The position numbers and the translations under genes were made by a program. The notes beneath the pieces were generated by a model. It was not told the origin of the DNA and made no database searches. It worked only from the letters and a program-made list of their open reading frames with translations. 26,259 nucleotides of DNA. Source: Dehalococcoidia bacterium. GTDB taxonomy: Bacteria > Chloroflexota > Dehalococcoidia > Tepidiformales > Tepidiformaceae. Positions 15,025 to 22,483 of the stretch are shown here, piece by piece; within the stretch, counting starts at the first letter, position 1, and every line of letters starts with the position of its first letter. Location of the stretch: contig JALOAP010000003.1 of NCBI GenBank assembly GCA_023228745.1, positions 1-26,259 of the forward strand. Direction: 5' to 3'.

Positions 15025-17022
15025 ATGAAGTGGTTCAGAAATATCGGATTGCGTTGGAAGTTGCTGGGCGTGAACGCCCTGCTTCTCGCGATGCTCCTCG
15101 GGATTGCGACGCTCGCTATCCTCCAGCTGCAGGCAGGTGCAGCACGGACAGCAGATCTGTACGAGCTGCATCTGCTCGGAGTACGCGACATCTATGAGGC
15201 GAAGGCAGACATCATTGCCAGTGGCAGGGCAGAGAACCGGGCACACCTTGCTGACAACCCGTCGACGTTGGAAAAGGAAGCGAACGCAGCGCGAGCCTAC
15301 CTGGACTCGGCTGAGGAACACGTTTCGCAGTTCGCACAAACGCTGGTCCTCGATTCGGCAAGGGCCAAGACGCAGGACTTGAGCGCGACGCTCGCTGAAC
15401 TTGCCCAGGGACGCGACGTTTCGCTGGGGCTGCTCGAGAGCGGAGACCGGGAGGGTGCAGCAAGCGCGCTCCGGCATGTTGCGGAGCTCACGGACACCGT
15501 CGATCAGCTGACCGAAGAACTCGTTGACATCAAGCTCGGACTGGGTATGGAGGCCAAGGAGGAATCGGCGGCCGCGAGCGATACCGCCCGCACCCTTATC
15601 CTTGCCGCCTCCGTTATCGCCCTGGTGACCGGGTTCGGATCGGCGCTGCTGATCGCACGCATGGTTCAAGCCGGTGTTGCCGCCGTCGTGGGACGGCTGA
15701 ACAGCCTCGAGGCAAACGACATCGCGGACCTGGGCGTGGGGATGCGAGCGTTTGCGGACGGCGATCTCACCTTCTCTGTGGCAGCGGTGACGGAGCCCAT
15801 CCCCGATCCATCGCGGGACGAAGTGGGACAGGCGGCGACCGCGGTGAACGGCATCATTGCCAGGACAGCGGCCACCGTCGCGGCATACGACCAGGCTCGC
15901 AGCAGCCTGACGGAGCTCGTGGGGGGAGTCCAGGCGAAGGCAAAGACGCTCGATGCCGCTTCTGACCAGCTCACCGAAGCCTCAACGCAGATGGCGGCTG
16001 CAACGGGCCAGATTGCCACGGCGATTAGCGAAGTCACGACTACAGCCGTGTCGCTGACCGGAATTGTGCAGCAGTCAGCCGTCGAAGTGGAGCGGGTTGC
16101 GAGTGGGTCTGAGCAGTTCGCCGCAGCAGCCCAGGAGAACGCCGCGGGTGCTAGCAACAGCCGCGAAGAGGCCTCCCAAATGGGGCAGCGGATTGCGCAG
16201 GTGGCGACGTCTGCGAAGCAAATGGCCGCTGTTGCCGACGAGTCGCGCGATGCCGCGCAGCAGGGCCAGGAGGCCGTAAGCCGGGCCGTGTCGTCGATGG
16301 AATCAATCGCAGCGACGGTCGAACTGGCCAGCGGTACCGTCAACCGGCTCGGTGAGTACGGACAGCAGATCGGGGAGATCGTGAATACGATCGACGAGAT
16401 CGCCGCCCAGACGAACCTCCTCGCCCTCAACGCGGCGATTGAGGCCGCCCGGGCCGGCGAACAGGGGCGAGGGTTCGCCGTCGTTGCCGAGAACGTCCGC
16501 AGCCTGGCGGAGCGGTCTTCGGAGGCAACAAAGGAAATTGCAGAACTGATCTCGAAGGTGCAGGCGGGGACCGGCGAAGCCGTGGACGCCATGACCGTCG
16601 GCGTGCAAAACGTCGAGGAGGGCCGAACCATCACGTCGCAGGCCGGGGAAGCCCTGCAGAGCATCCTTGTCTCGGTACAGCATTCCTCTCAAGAGATGGA
16701 GCGGATCGCGACCGATGTCGAGGAGTTGCAGACGAGCGTGGAGCGGATAGTCGACTCCGCAAATGCCATTGCCGCCTCGGCTCAGCAGTCCGCTACCGGG
16801 GCGACCGAGATGGCCGCCAGCACCGCCCGTGTCAGCGATGCGGTCATGCAGGTGTCCGCCACCAGCGAACAGACATCGGCGTCAGCGGAGGAGGTCTCAG
16901 CATCGGCACAGGAACTGTCGGCACAGTCGGAAGAGCTTGCTGCGACCGCAGGCGAAATGCGAAGCATGGCGGAGTCGCTCACCGACCTGGTGAGCCGCTT
17001 CAAGGTGGAGGTGTCTCGGTGA
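15025..17022 (+). CDS. Methyl-accepting chemotaxis protein
   Basis: This 665-residue membrane receptor starts at ATG 15025, with AGGA 8 bases upstream. It has TM1 (about 11-34), an extracytoplasmic four-helix-bundle-like sensor (about 35-185, mostly helical, no recognisable ligand motif), TM2 (about 189-213), a HAMP-like region (about 214-285, with GDLTF and DEVGQAATAVN), and a long signalling coiled coil. The conserved hairpin tip, EIAAQTNLLALNAAIEAARAGEQGRGFAVVAENVRSLAERS (458-498), binds CheA/CheW in this family. The tail (RFKVEVSR) lacks a CheR/CheB-tethering pentapeptide. It would signal to chemotaxis or a chemosensory-like pathway. No che or flagellar gene is nearby, so it is an orphan receptor. 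Its end overlaps the start of a small gene. Confidence 0.96.
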   Translation: MKWFRNIGLRWKLLGVNALLLAMLLGIATLAILQLQAGAARTADLYELHLLGVRDIYEAKADIIASGRAENRAHLADNPSTLEKEANAARAYLDSAEEHVSQFAQTLVLDSARAKTQDLSATLAELAQGRDVSLGLLESGDREGAASALRHVAELTDTVDQLTEELVDIKLGLGMEAKEESAAASDTARTLILAASVIALVTGFGSALLIARMVQAGVAAVVGRLNSLEANDIADLGVGMRAFADGDLTFSVAAVTEPIPDPSRDEVGQAATAVNGIIARTAATVAAYDQARSSLTELVGGVQAKAKTLDAASDQLTEASTQMAAATGQIATAISEVTTTAVSLTGIVQQSAVEVERVASGSEQFAAAAQENAAGASNSREEASQMGQRIAQVATSAKQMAAVADESRDAAQQGQEAVSRAVSSMESIAATVELASGTVNRLGEYGQQIGEIVNTIDEIAAQTNLLALNAAIEAARAGEQGRGFAVVAENVRSLAERSSEATKEIAELISKVQAGTGEAVDAMTVGVQNVEEGRTITSQAGEALQSILVSVQHSSQEMERIATDVEELQTSVERIVDSANAIAASAQQSATGATEMAASTARVSDAVMQVSATSEQTSASAEEVSASAQELSAQSEELAATAGEMRSMAESLTDLVSRFKVEVSR

Positions 17023-17186
17023 AGACGCACGAAGAGTATCTCGCGGCGCTCCAGCCACTCGTTCGTGAGCTCATCGAGCTGTGGCTGCAGCTGCAGGAGG
17101 CAGCAGCGCGGCTGCGCGAGACCTCCGAAGACCTTCACGAGCAGCTTTGCTCCACAGACAGCGGAATCACATCAACCGGGGGATAG
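17019..17186 (+). CDS. Small helical protein translationally coupled to the chemoreceptor
   Basis: This 55-residue frame opens with GTG at 17019, overlapping the chemoreceptor stop as GTGA. A strong GGTGGAGG ribosome site lies 7 bases before it, inside the end of the receptor gene. The product (MKTHEEYLAALQPLVRELIE, then LWLQLQEAAARLRETSEDLHEQL) is predicted as one or two amphipathic helices with a heptad-like leucine pattern, followed by a short polar tail. There is no signal peptide or membrane segment. I do not recognise a family. The coupling and coiled-coil character suggest a receptor-associated helper, but that is inference. A terminator follows 15 bases after its stop, closing a two-gene unit. 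Confidence 0.68.
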   Translation: MKTHEEYLAALQPLVRELIELWLQLQEAAARLRETSEDLHEQLCSTDSGITSTGG

Positions 17187-17201
17187 AGCGAGAGGCGACT
17201 G

Positions 17202-17228
17202 GAAGGGGCCGCGTGCTCGGGCCCCTTC
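17202..17228 (+). terminator. Hairpin terminator after the chemoreceptor unit
   Basis: GAAGGGGCC (17202-17210) and GGCCCCTTC (17220-17228) form a perfect 9-bp stem with a 9-base loop, 15 bases after the small gene's stop. No T-run follows, so it may be a weak or Rho-assisted terminator. Confidence 0.6.
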
Positions 17229-17294
17229 ACCTCCGCCAGCCCGAGGAGAATCTCGCATCTTTCAGATCGCCCACTTCGTATCGGACGGGAGAAC

Positions 17295-17543
17295 ATGACA
17301 GACGACAGCCAGGACAGCGTTCTGCACCTACAACTTCGGCGGACGACCAATGGGTGGCATGTGTACGGTGACCGGGAGGGCGGCCTGGTCTTCCATGACT
17401 ATCGCGACGCCCTCGAAGCGGCCCTGAGTGTCGCCACCAGCCACGAGTGCCTGCTGAGAATCGAAACTCCGGACGGAGAGTTCATCGAAGGATGGCACGG
17501 CGATCCGGCGAACCAGCGACAGTGGGAAGCATCCGCCGAGTGA
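17295..17543 (+). CDS. Small DUF2188-like hypothetical protein
   Basis: This 82-residue soluble protein starts at ATG 17295, with GGGAG close upstream. The pattern GWHVYGDREGGLVFHDYRDALEAALSVA, then LLRIETPDGEFIEGW, resembles DUF2188-type domains. Those have a beta-strand with a W-x-V core, an Ala-rich helix, and a second strand ending in a DG turn. This is a pattern match by eye, not a search result. There is no signal peptide, and the protein is acidic. It lies 66 bases after the terminator of the chemoreceptor unit and probably has its own promoter in that gap. Its function is unknown. Confidence 0.72.
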   Translation: MTDDSQDSVLHLQLRRTTNGWHVYGDREGGLVFHDYRDALEAALSVATSHECLLRIETPDGEFIEGWHGDPANQRQWEASAE

Positions 17544-17864
17544 CAGGAGTCGCTTGCCCGGCCGACGAGTGATCCCGACAGGTCGTTCCTTGCTTCCCAG
17601 GGGTCGCACTGGCCCGCTGCGGTCACAATTTTTCGTGTGGACCGGGAGCGCGGGCGAAGCGGCCCGTGTTCCCTGCCTGCTCCACCTTTTACCGTCAGTG
17701 ATTCACACCTCATGGCCCGTGAACAGGAGGAGCAGGCCCGGAATGGCAAGGCTTGCCTTCGGGGCAGTCTGGATCGATGGGTGCGTAGGAAGCGGCGGTG
17801 CTAGATCGCGGGGAAGGACCGGTTCTTCGCGCAATCGCAGATGCAGCAGGCGGGGAGAGTATGG
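17544..17864. other. Intergenic region with no supported gene
   Basis: These 321 bases lie between the DUF2188-like gene and the tRNA gene. I see only a 30-codon frame (17712-17804) without a ribosome site. I find no convincing terminator, repeat or RNA motif. The 3' end and any trailer of the minus-strand tRNA transcript would run into this region. Confidence 0.5.
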
Positions 17865-17938
17865 CGACCCCGAGCGGATTCGAACCGCCGATCTCCACCT
17901 TGACAGGGTGGCATGTTAGGCCGCTACACCACGGGGCC
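17865..17938 (-). tRNA. tRNA-Asp (anticodon GUC)
   Basis: All arms fold over 74 bases. The acceptor GGCCCCG pairs with CGGGGTC (one G-U) and has discriminator G73, typical of tRNA-Asp. The D stem is GTGT/ACAT. The anticodon arm is CCACC-CTGTCAA-GGTGG with GUC at positions 34-36. The T arm is GGCGG-TTCGAAT-CCGCT. CCA is not encoded; the base following is a C as in CGCCA. It lies on the same strand as, and downstream of, the phosphoesterase gene. Confidence 0.97.
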
Positions 17939-18020
17939 GCGCAGCAGGCTCTCCTTCGATAGTAGGTGGACTCGCTGTCTGGGGCAAGGTTCCCGGGGCG
18001 GTCCTGGAGGGTGGGCCGGG

Positions 18021-18797
18021 CTAACCGGACTGCGGCGGACGTGGATCGACGCGCTCGAGGCGCCAGCGCGTTCCAACGTCGTCCATGTCCACTACGGACG
18101 CCCAGCCGGCGCGACGGTTGGCGTCGCTGAGGGCCATGGGTGCGCCGGAGTAGATGGCCGTTGTGCCGCCCTTGCTGACGTCGGCGTGAGGCTCCCAGTG
18201 GCCGAAGGCGAGGTAGTCCCAGTGGCCTGATGCGGAGACAACTTCGCGCTCGTGGATGGGCAGGGAACGGCCATTTTCGGCCCCTTCAGCGACGAAGTGT
18301 CCGTGGGCCATGGCGATGTGCCAGCGGCCGTCGAGGCGTTCGGGAATCCCTTCCAGGGGCCGGAAGTGCCAGTCCGAGTCGAGGTAGGCGCGGCCCCAGA
18401 GCACGAGGTCGAGGTCTTCGTCGAACATCACCTGCCCGGCGTGCTCGCGGAAAATGCGAAGGTTTGGCGCCATGGCTTCGAGATCGTGTCGCCAATAGAT
18501 ACTGCCGTGGTCCATTGGGTCGTGATTGCCGGGGATGAGAAAGGTCTTCCCTTCGAACCGCCGAATCTGTTCGCCCGCGAACTGGACGACATCCTCGCCC
18601 ACGCGGTCGTTGTCGAAGAAGTCGCCCGCGATCAGCAGAGCGTGCGCTTCGAGCGCGTTGGCACGGTCGATAACGTTTGTGAACGCTTGCTCCATAAGCT
18701 GGCGGCGGGCGGTCCACTGTTCGTCGGAGTGGCCGCTGTAGGCCCCGAGATGGACATCTGATGTATGAACCACGCGCAGTGGCCGCCGCTCAGGCAC
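18021..18797 (-). CDS. SbcD-like metallophosphoesterase
   Basis: This 258-residue calcineurin-like phosphoesterase starts at GTG 18797, with GGGGAG 7 bases upstream. All metal-binding blocks are present: SDVHLG (13-18), GDFFDN (58-63), GNHDPMD (90-96), AHGHF, and GHWEPH near the C-terminus. The layout (DVHLG, then RFEGKTFLIPGNHD) resembles the nuclease domain of SbcD/Mre11 DNA repair exonucleases. The chain stops after the catalytic core, lacking the capping domain of full SbcD, and no SbcC-like ATPase is adjacent. It may be a stand-alone phosphodiesterase or nuclease; the DNA repair role is inference. It starts 28 bases after the methyltransferase gene on the same strand. Confidence 0.9.
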   Translation of the reverse strand: MPERRPLRVVHTSDVHLGAYSGHSDEQWTARRQLMEQAFTNVIDRANALEAHALLIAGDFFDNDRVGEDVVQFAGEQIRRFEGKTFLIPGNHDPMDHGSIYWRHDLEAMAPNLRIFREHAGQVMFDEDLDLVLWGRAYLDSDWHFRPLEGIPERLDGRWHIAMAHGHFVAEGAENGRSLPIHEREVVSASGHWDYLAFGHWEPHADVSKGGTTAIYSGAPMALSDANRRAGWASVVDMDDVGTRWRLERVDPRPPQSG

Positions 18798-18825
18798 CGG
18801 TCACTCCCCTCATTGTTCCCTCGTC

Positions 18826-19521
18826 TTATTGTTGGCCGGCCGGCGCCGGCGGGCGTTCCCACACTGTGAGCTGCATCATACCGGCTGCGAGCGGTGTCGT
18901 GCGGCGAAGGACCATGTCCTGCGCGTGGAGCCGGTGCCAGCGGTGTTCGACGAGGACGATTGTGCCGCCGGGTTCAAGGACGCGTGACCATTCGCGCCAC
19001 GCTGCCGCGCGTTCGCTTTCGGGCAGGTGGCCAAGGTGGTGGAGGGCGACGATGGCGTCGAACTGGGGTTCGCGCCAGGGCAGCGCGAGTGAACTGGCGT
19101 GCACGAGTTCGACGCCGAGCGCGCGGGCCTGGGCGCGCTCGAGCATGTACGGGGAAAGGTCGACGCCGGTGATGCGCGCGCCGCGTGAAGCACGAGAGAG
19201 GAAGGCGAGGCCGTGACCCGGGCCACAACCGACTTCGAGCACGCGTTCGTGCCGCCTGAGGGCCCGCGCGACCTGGCGGAGGCCCTGGCGTTCCCGCAGA
19301 GACCAGTAGAGCCGCCGGATGGCCGCGTCGTAGAGCGCGACGCTGCGCCGGGAGAAGTAGCCCTCGGGGAGGAAGTGCCAGCGGTGGAGGTACCACTCCG
19401 GGTACTCGACGCCGGGCGCTGCCAGGGGGGCATCCGCCGCCGCCGCCACCAATCGCTCCTGTATCTCGGGGGAAAAGCGCTTCACCACACGAGAATCGTA
19501 GCGGGGCGGGGCCCAAGGCAC
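18826..19521 (-). CDS. Class I SAM-dependent methyltransferase
   Basis: This 231-residue soluble protein has a Rossmann methyltransferase core. Motif I is VLEVGCGPGHGLAFLSRA, followed by ITGVDLSPYMLERAQARA (acidic residue that holds the SAM ribose), FDAIVALHHLGHLPESERAAAWREWSRVLEPGGTIVLVEHRW (motifs II-III), and a short beta-rich end. The pattern is closest to UbiE/Methyltransf_11-type small-molecule enzymes. The N-terminus (PEWYLHRWHFLPEGYFSRRSVALYDAAIRRLYW) carries aromatic residues that may form a lid. The start is uncertain: GTG 19521 gives the full length, but no clear ribosome site supports it, and GTG codons about 12 residues in are alternatives. The substrate is unknown. Confidence 0.9.
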   Translation of the reverse strand: MPWAPPRYDSRVVKRFSPEIQERLVAAAADAPLAAPGVEYPEWYLHRWHFLPEGYFSRRSVALYDAAIRRLYWSLRERQGLRQVARALRRHERVLEVGCGPGHGLAFLSRASRGARITGVDLSPYMLERAQARALGVELVHASSLALPWREPQFDAIVALHHLGHLPESERAAAWREWSRVLEPGGTIVLVEHRWHRLHAQDMVLRRTTPLAAGMMQLTVWERPPAPAGQQ

Positions 19522-19545
19522 ACCGCACGAGTGCCCGGTGCCCAG

Positions 19546-21246
19546 TCAGGCTTCGCGGTCTTCGGGGAGCAGGGCGTCGCGGGAGCCGAGTTCGGCGCCC
19601 ATGTGCCGGAGTTCGCGGCCGAAGCGGGTGGTGCGTTCCGCAACGCCCGCGAGGTAGGTCCGCGCGGGCGTGACCTTCACCCAAAGGCGGCGGCGCGGGA
19701 CGTAGAAGGTGATGGCCAGGCCGGCCATGGCCATCGCAACGGCGAGCCAGATGAAGGTGTCGCCCGGGTCTCGTTTCACGCTCACGCCAGAGGCTTCCAC
19801 GCGCCCTTCGTAGGTGTAGGCGTAGCCCTGGCCGCTCTCGAACGTTTCGCCTTCGCCAAGCCGGACGTTGTCTGCGTCGATGCCGGTGACAAAGAGGTAG
19901 GGATCACCGGCGCTGTCGATGGGCATCTGCACCACTGCGCGGCCATCGGGGCTCCCCGGCATGTCGGCGATTTCGATCGCGGGGATCTCCACCGGGCCCT
20001 CGTAGGTGATGGCGCCGTTTGCTACGGACACGCGGTCGCCGGGGCGCAACTCGCGCGGGGGCACGCCAGTACCAGACATCACCAGCCGGAACTCGTGCTC
20101 AACCATGCGCCAGGTGAAGGCGTAGTCGACCTGCTCCCCGGGGGCTGCGGCCTCGCGTGGAAAGGTGGTAAGGACGGCGACGGCAATGTCATCTTCAGGC
20201 CCGGGGCTCGCGCCGAGTTCCGTGGCCATCTGTGGCAGGGGGGCATTCCAGACTTCAACGCCATCCTGGTTCTCGAAGCGGAGGTGGGGGACGGCCGTTG
20301 TCTTGCTTTCGAAGTCCAACACCCCTTCCCACGCGAGTTGGCCGTTTGGCGCGACGATGCGCAGGCGCGCGAGGTCATCGAAGAATGCCGCCTGGTGCAC
20401 CGTATATCCGAACGCGCGGCAGGGGCTGTTGACGGTCGTCGTGCAGGTCACCGTTTCGCCGCCGCGAGAAACCTCCAGCTTGCTGTGGAAATCGATGATG
20501 TGCCCCTCCGGGTCGATGCCGCGATGCGAATCAACCATGCGGACGAACATCTGGCCCGGGCCGGGTGTTTCGAACACCGGCGCCGGGGGCGTGGTCTCGG
20601 CGATGACCATGGTGCGGTCGAAGCCAGCGAACTGGGTGAGGAGGCCGCCGAGCAGGATCATGAGGAGGGCGAGGTGGCTGAGGAAGGTGCCATAGGCTGC
20701 CCATTGGAAGCGCTGCGCGAACAGGTAGACCGTCCCGTCCACTTCGCGTACGCGTTCGACGGCGTAGCGGCGCTGCCGGAGGGCGGCCTCGATCGCCTCC
20801 GCACCACCGGGATGCGAGAACTCCGCACGGTGGCGGGCAGTCGTGAAGTAGCGGTCGCCGACAAGCCTCGGCGCCTTGCGCACGCCGCGGACCGTGGGGC
20901 GGATGCGGCTCACGGTGCAGACCGTGACGGCGACGATGATGAGCAGCCAAAGCGCGTAGAACCACCACGCGTGGAAGATGTCGAACAGTTCGAGACGGTC
21001 CATCGGGCGGGTGAAGGGCCCGAAGCTCTCCTTCTGGAGCTCAATCCAGGCCGCGCGCGCCACGGGGTTATCGCGCATGGGGAGCGGAACCTGGGGGATG
21101 GCCACCCCGGCGAACCCGGCAACACCGGCAAGCCCCACGAGCAGCAGCGCGAACTTCACGTTCGTCAGGAGTTGCCAGGCCCAGCGCAGCGGATCGATGC
21201 CGCCCGGCCCGATCTCCGCCGCGGCAGTGCCAGCCCGCGCCGCCAT
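19546..21246 (-). CDS. resB: Cytochrome c biogenesis protein ResB
   Basis: This 566-residue membrane protein is of the ResB/Ccs1 family, which with CcsA/ResC carries haem across the membrane and attaches it to apocytochrome c (system II). There are three N-terminal membrane helices: about 28-50, 93-115 (FHAWWFYALWLLIIVAVTVC, a family-typical stretch), and 190-212 (FLSHLALLMILLGGLL, with a conserved-looking histidine). A large extracytoplasmic domain of about 290 residues follows, then a last helix (FIWLAVAMAMAGLAITFYVP) and a cytoplasmic tail. The start ATG 21246 overlaps the upstream thioredoxin stop as TAATG, so the two are co-translated. No CcsA partner lies in the window, so it must be elsewhere. 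Confidence 0.95.
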   Translation of the reverse strand: MAARAGTAAAEIGPGGIDPLRWAWQLLTNVKFALLLVGLAGVAGFAGVAIPQVPLPMRDNPVARAAWIELQKESFGPFTRPMDRLELFDIFHAWWFYALWLLIIVAVTVCTVSRIRPTVRGVRKAPRLVGDRYFTTARHRAEFSHPGGAEAIEAALRQRRYAVERVREVDGTVYLFAQRFQWAAYGTFLSHLALLMILLGGLLTQFAGFDRTMVIAETTPPAPVFETPGPGQMFVRMVDSHRGIDPEGHIIDFHSKLEVSRGGETVTCTTTVNSPCRAFGYTVHQAAFFDDLARLRIVAPNGQLAWEGVLDFESKTTAVPHLRFENQDGVEVWNAPLPQMATELGASPGPEDDIAVAVLTTFPREAAAPGEQVDYAFTWRMVEHEFRLVMSGTGVPPRELRPGDRVSVANGAITYEGPVEIPAIEIADMPGSPDGRAVVQMPIDSAGDPYLFVTGIDADNVRLGEGETFESGQGYAYTYEGRVEASGVSVKRDPGDTFIWLAVAMAMAGLAITFYVPRRRLWVKVTPARTYLAGVAERTTRFGRELRHMGAELGSRDALLPEDREA

Positions 21247-21908
21247 TACCGCAGGTACTCCGCTGCGAGGGCAGCCAGGTCGTCTTCGCGGATCTGGCCG
21301 AGGTGGATCTCGCGGATCACGCCTTCGGGATCGATGAGCAGGGACGCCGGCAACCCGCCTCGGCTCACGCGGTAGGCAACGGACACTTCACCGGTCAGGT
21401 CCAGGGCGGTCGGGTAGGTGACGCCGTATTCGTCGATGAAGTCGCGGGCCACGCTGGCCGCCTCCTGTTGATTCACGCCGAGCACGACCAAACCCTCGGG
21501 ATGTTCGTTGGCGAAGGCCTGGAGCGTTGGAGTCTCCTGGCGGCAGGGCGGGCACCAGGCTGCCCAGAAGTTCAACAGGACCCAGTTGCCGCGGTAGTCT
21601 GCCAGCGAGACTTCACCATTGCGAACAGCGCGGAGGCGAAAGTTCGGCGCGGCACGGCCCACCTCAGATGCGGGCTGCTGGCCGGTCGGGTTGAGCTCAT
21701 CGGCGAGTTCCACAACACCGAAGCCTTCGGTTTGGAGTTGGTTGCCGCCAGCTCCCCGTAGTTCGAACCACCAGATGGCGGCGCCAACCACCAGGACGAT
21801 CGCGGCGGCCAGCCCGAGGGTTTGCAGCGCGCCGGAGTATTCGCGCCGGCGCTGCGGCCGCTCGTCGGGTTCGAGTTCGGTTGGGGGGATATGCGCTTCG
21901 GTCGACAT
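21246..21908 (-). CDS. resA: TlpA/ResA-family thiol-disulfide oxidoreductase
   Basis: This 220-residue membrane-anchored thioredoxin has a cytoplasmic N-terminus of about 28 residues, one membrane helix (about 29-49), then a ResA/TlpA-like domain. Key features are GRAAPNFRLRAV, NFWAAWCPPCRQETPTLQAF with the redox pair C119/C122, VLGVNQQE, and the cis-proline region GGLPASLLIDPEGVI. In the family it reduces the haem-binding cysteines of apocytochrome c outside the membrane. Co-translation with ResB supports that job and the symbol. The ribosome site before the ATG is weak. Thiol-peroxidase-like activity is the main alternative. Confidence 0.93.
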   Translation of the reverse strand: MSTEAHIPPTELEPDERPQRRREYSGALQTLGLAAAIVLVVGAAIWWFELRGAGGNQLQTEGFGVVELADELNPTGQQPASEVGRAAPNFRLRAVRNGEVSLADYRGNWVLLNFWAAWCPPCRQETPTLQAFANEHPEGLVVLGVNQQEAASVARDFIDEYGVTYPTALDLTGEVSVAYRVSRGGLPASLLIDPEGVIREIHLGQIREDDLAALAAEYLR

Positions 21909-22008
21909 CGGCCAGTGATACCTGCATTACGGTACCACCCGGGCGAAAGGCGAGGGTAAGCCAGCCCGCTCGCCTGGGCGGCCGCGCACGGTCCACAACC
22001 GAGATCGC

Positions 22009-22014
22009 TACACT
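22009..22014 (+). promoter_or_regulatory. Possible -10 box of a leaderless transcript
   Basis: TACACT (a TANNNT match) ends 7 bases before the ATG of the phosphodiesterase gene, which has no visible ribosome site. The spacing would put transcription start at the ATG itself. No clear -35 box is present. Confidence 0.4.
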
Positions 22015-22021
22015 CGATGCC

Positions 22022-22483
22022 ATGGAACTGGGTCTTGTGGCCGACACGCACGGCTACCTCGGCTGCGACGTCCTCGCCGCGCTGGAAGGCTGTGACCACA
22101 TCCTCCACGCGGGCGACGTTGGTGACGGTGTGTTGAGTGCTCTTCGTGGCATCGCGCCCGTGACGGCTGTTCGCGGCAACAACGACACCTCCGGCGAGGC
22201 AGCCGGACTGCCAGAAATCGCAACCGTCGATTCGCCAGCCGGGCCCATCGCGGTCGTCCATCGGCTCGTCGATGCACCGCCGGAGGGATGGGAGATCGTC
22301 GTCTTCGGTCACTGCCACCGTCAGCACGCGTACCGCGGCGAGGATGGCCGTCTCTTCGCCAACCCCGGGGCTGCGGGTCGCCGTGGCTTCCACCGGGCAC
22401 GCTCCGTAGCCCGTCTCCGCATCGAAGGGGGGAGTGCATCGGTGGAGTTCGTCGACCTTGGCCTGCGAAAGGCGGCGCCCTGA
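22022..22483 (+). CDS. YfcE/MJ0936-type metallophosphodiesterase
   Basis: This 153-residue protein has the blocks of the small calcineurin-like phosphodiesterase family: DTHG (8-11), HAGDVGD (29-35), GNND (52-55), VVHRL (78-82), FGHCHR (95-100), and NPGAAG (114-119). YfcE-family members hydrolyse phosphodiesters with two divalent metals. The length is usual for the family. ATG 22022 is chosen because the first conserved strand begins there. It lacks a ribosome site, and a TACACT box just upstream suggests a leaderless message. Its stop overlaps the pyruvate kinase start as TGATG, giving a coupled pair. The physiological substrate is not known. Confidence 0.9.
   Translation: MELGLVADTHGYLGCDVLAALEGCDHILHAGDVGDGVLSALRGIAPVTAVRGNNDTSGEAAGLPEIATVDSPAGPIAVVHRLVDAPPEGWEIVVFGHCHRQHAYRGEDGRLFANPGAAGRRGFHRARSVARLRIEGGSASVEFVDLGLRKAAP

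Noticed and set aside
15666..16664. 332-codon minus-strand frame opposite the chemoreceptor
   Set aside because: Its Ala/Ser/Thr-rich sequence mirrors the repetitive coiled-coil codons of the receptor; there is no start signal and no domain.
17712..17804. 30-codon frame MAREQEEQARNGKACLRGSL..., basic C-terminus
   Set aside because: It has no ribosome site, is very short and has no context; chance occurrence is more likely.
19213..21375. 720-codon open frame on the plus strand opposite resB and the methyltransferase
   Set aside because: It is antisense to two well-recognised genes, has no family motifs, is rich in Arg/Gly/Ala/His as expected for a GC-rich shadow, and lacks a ribosome site.
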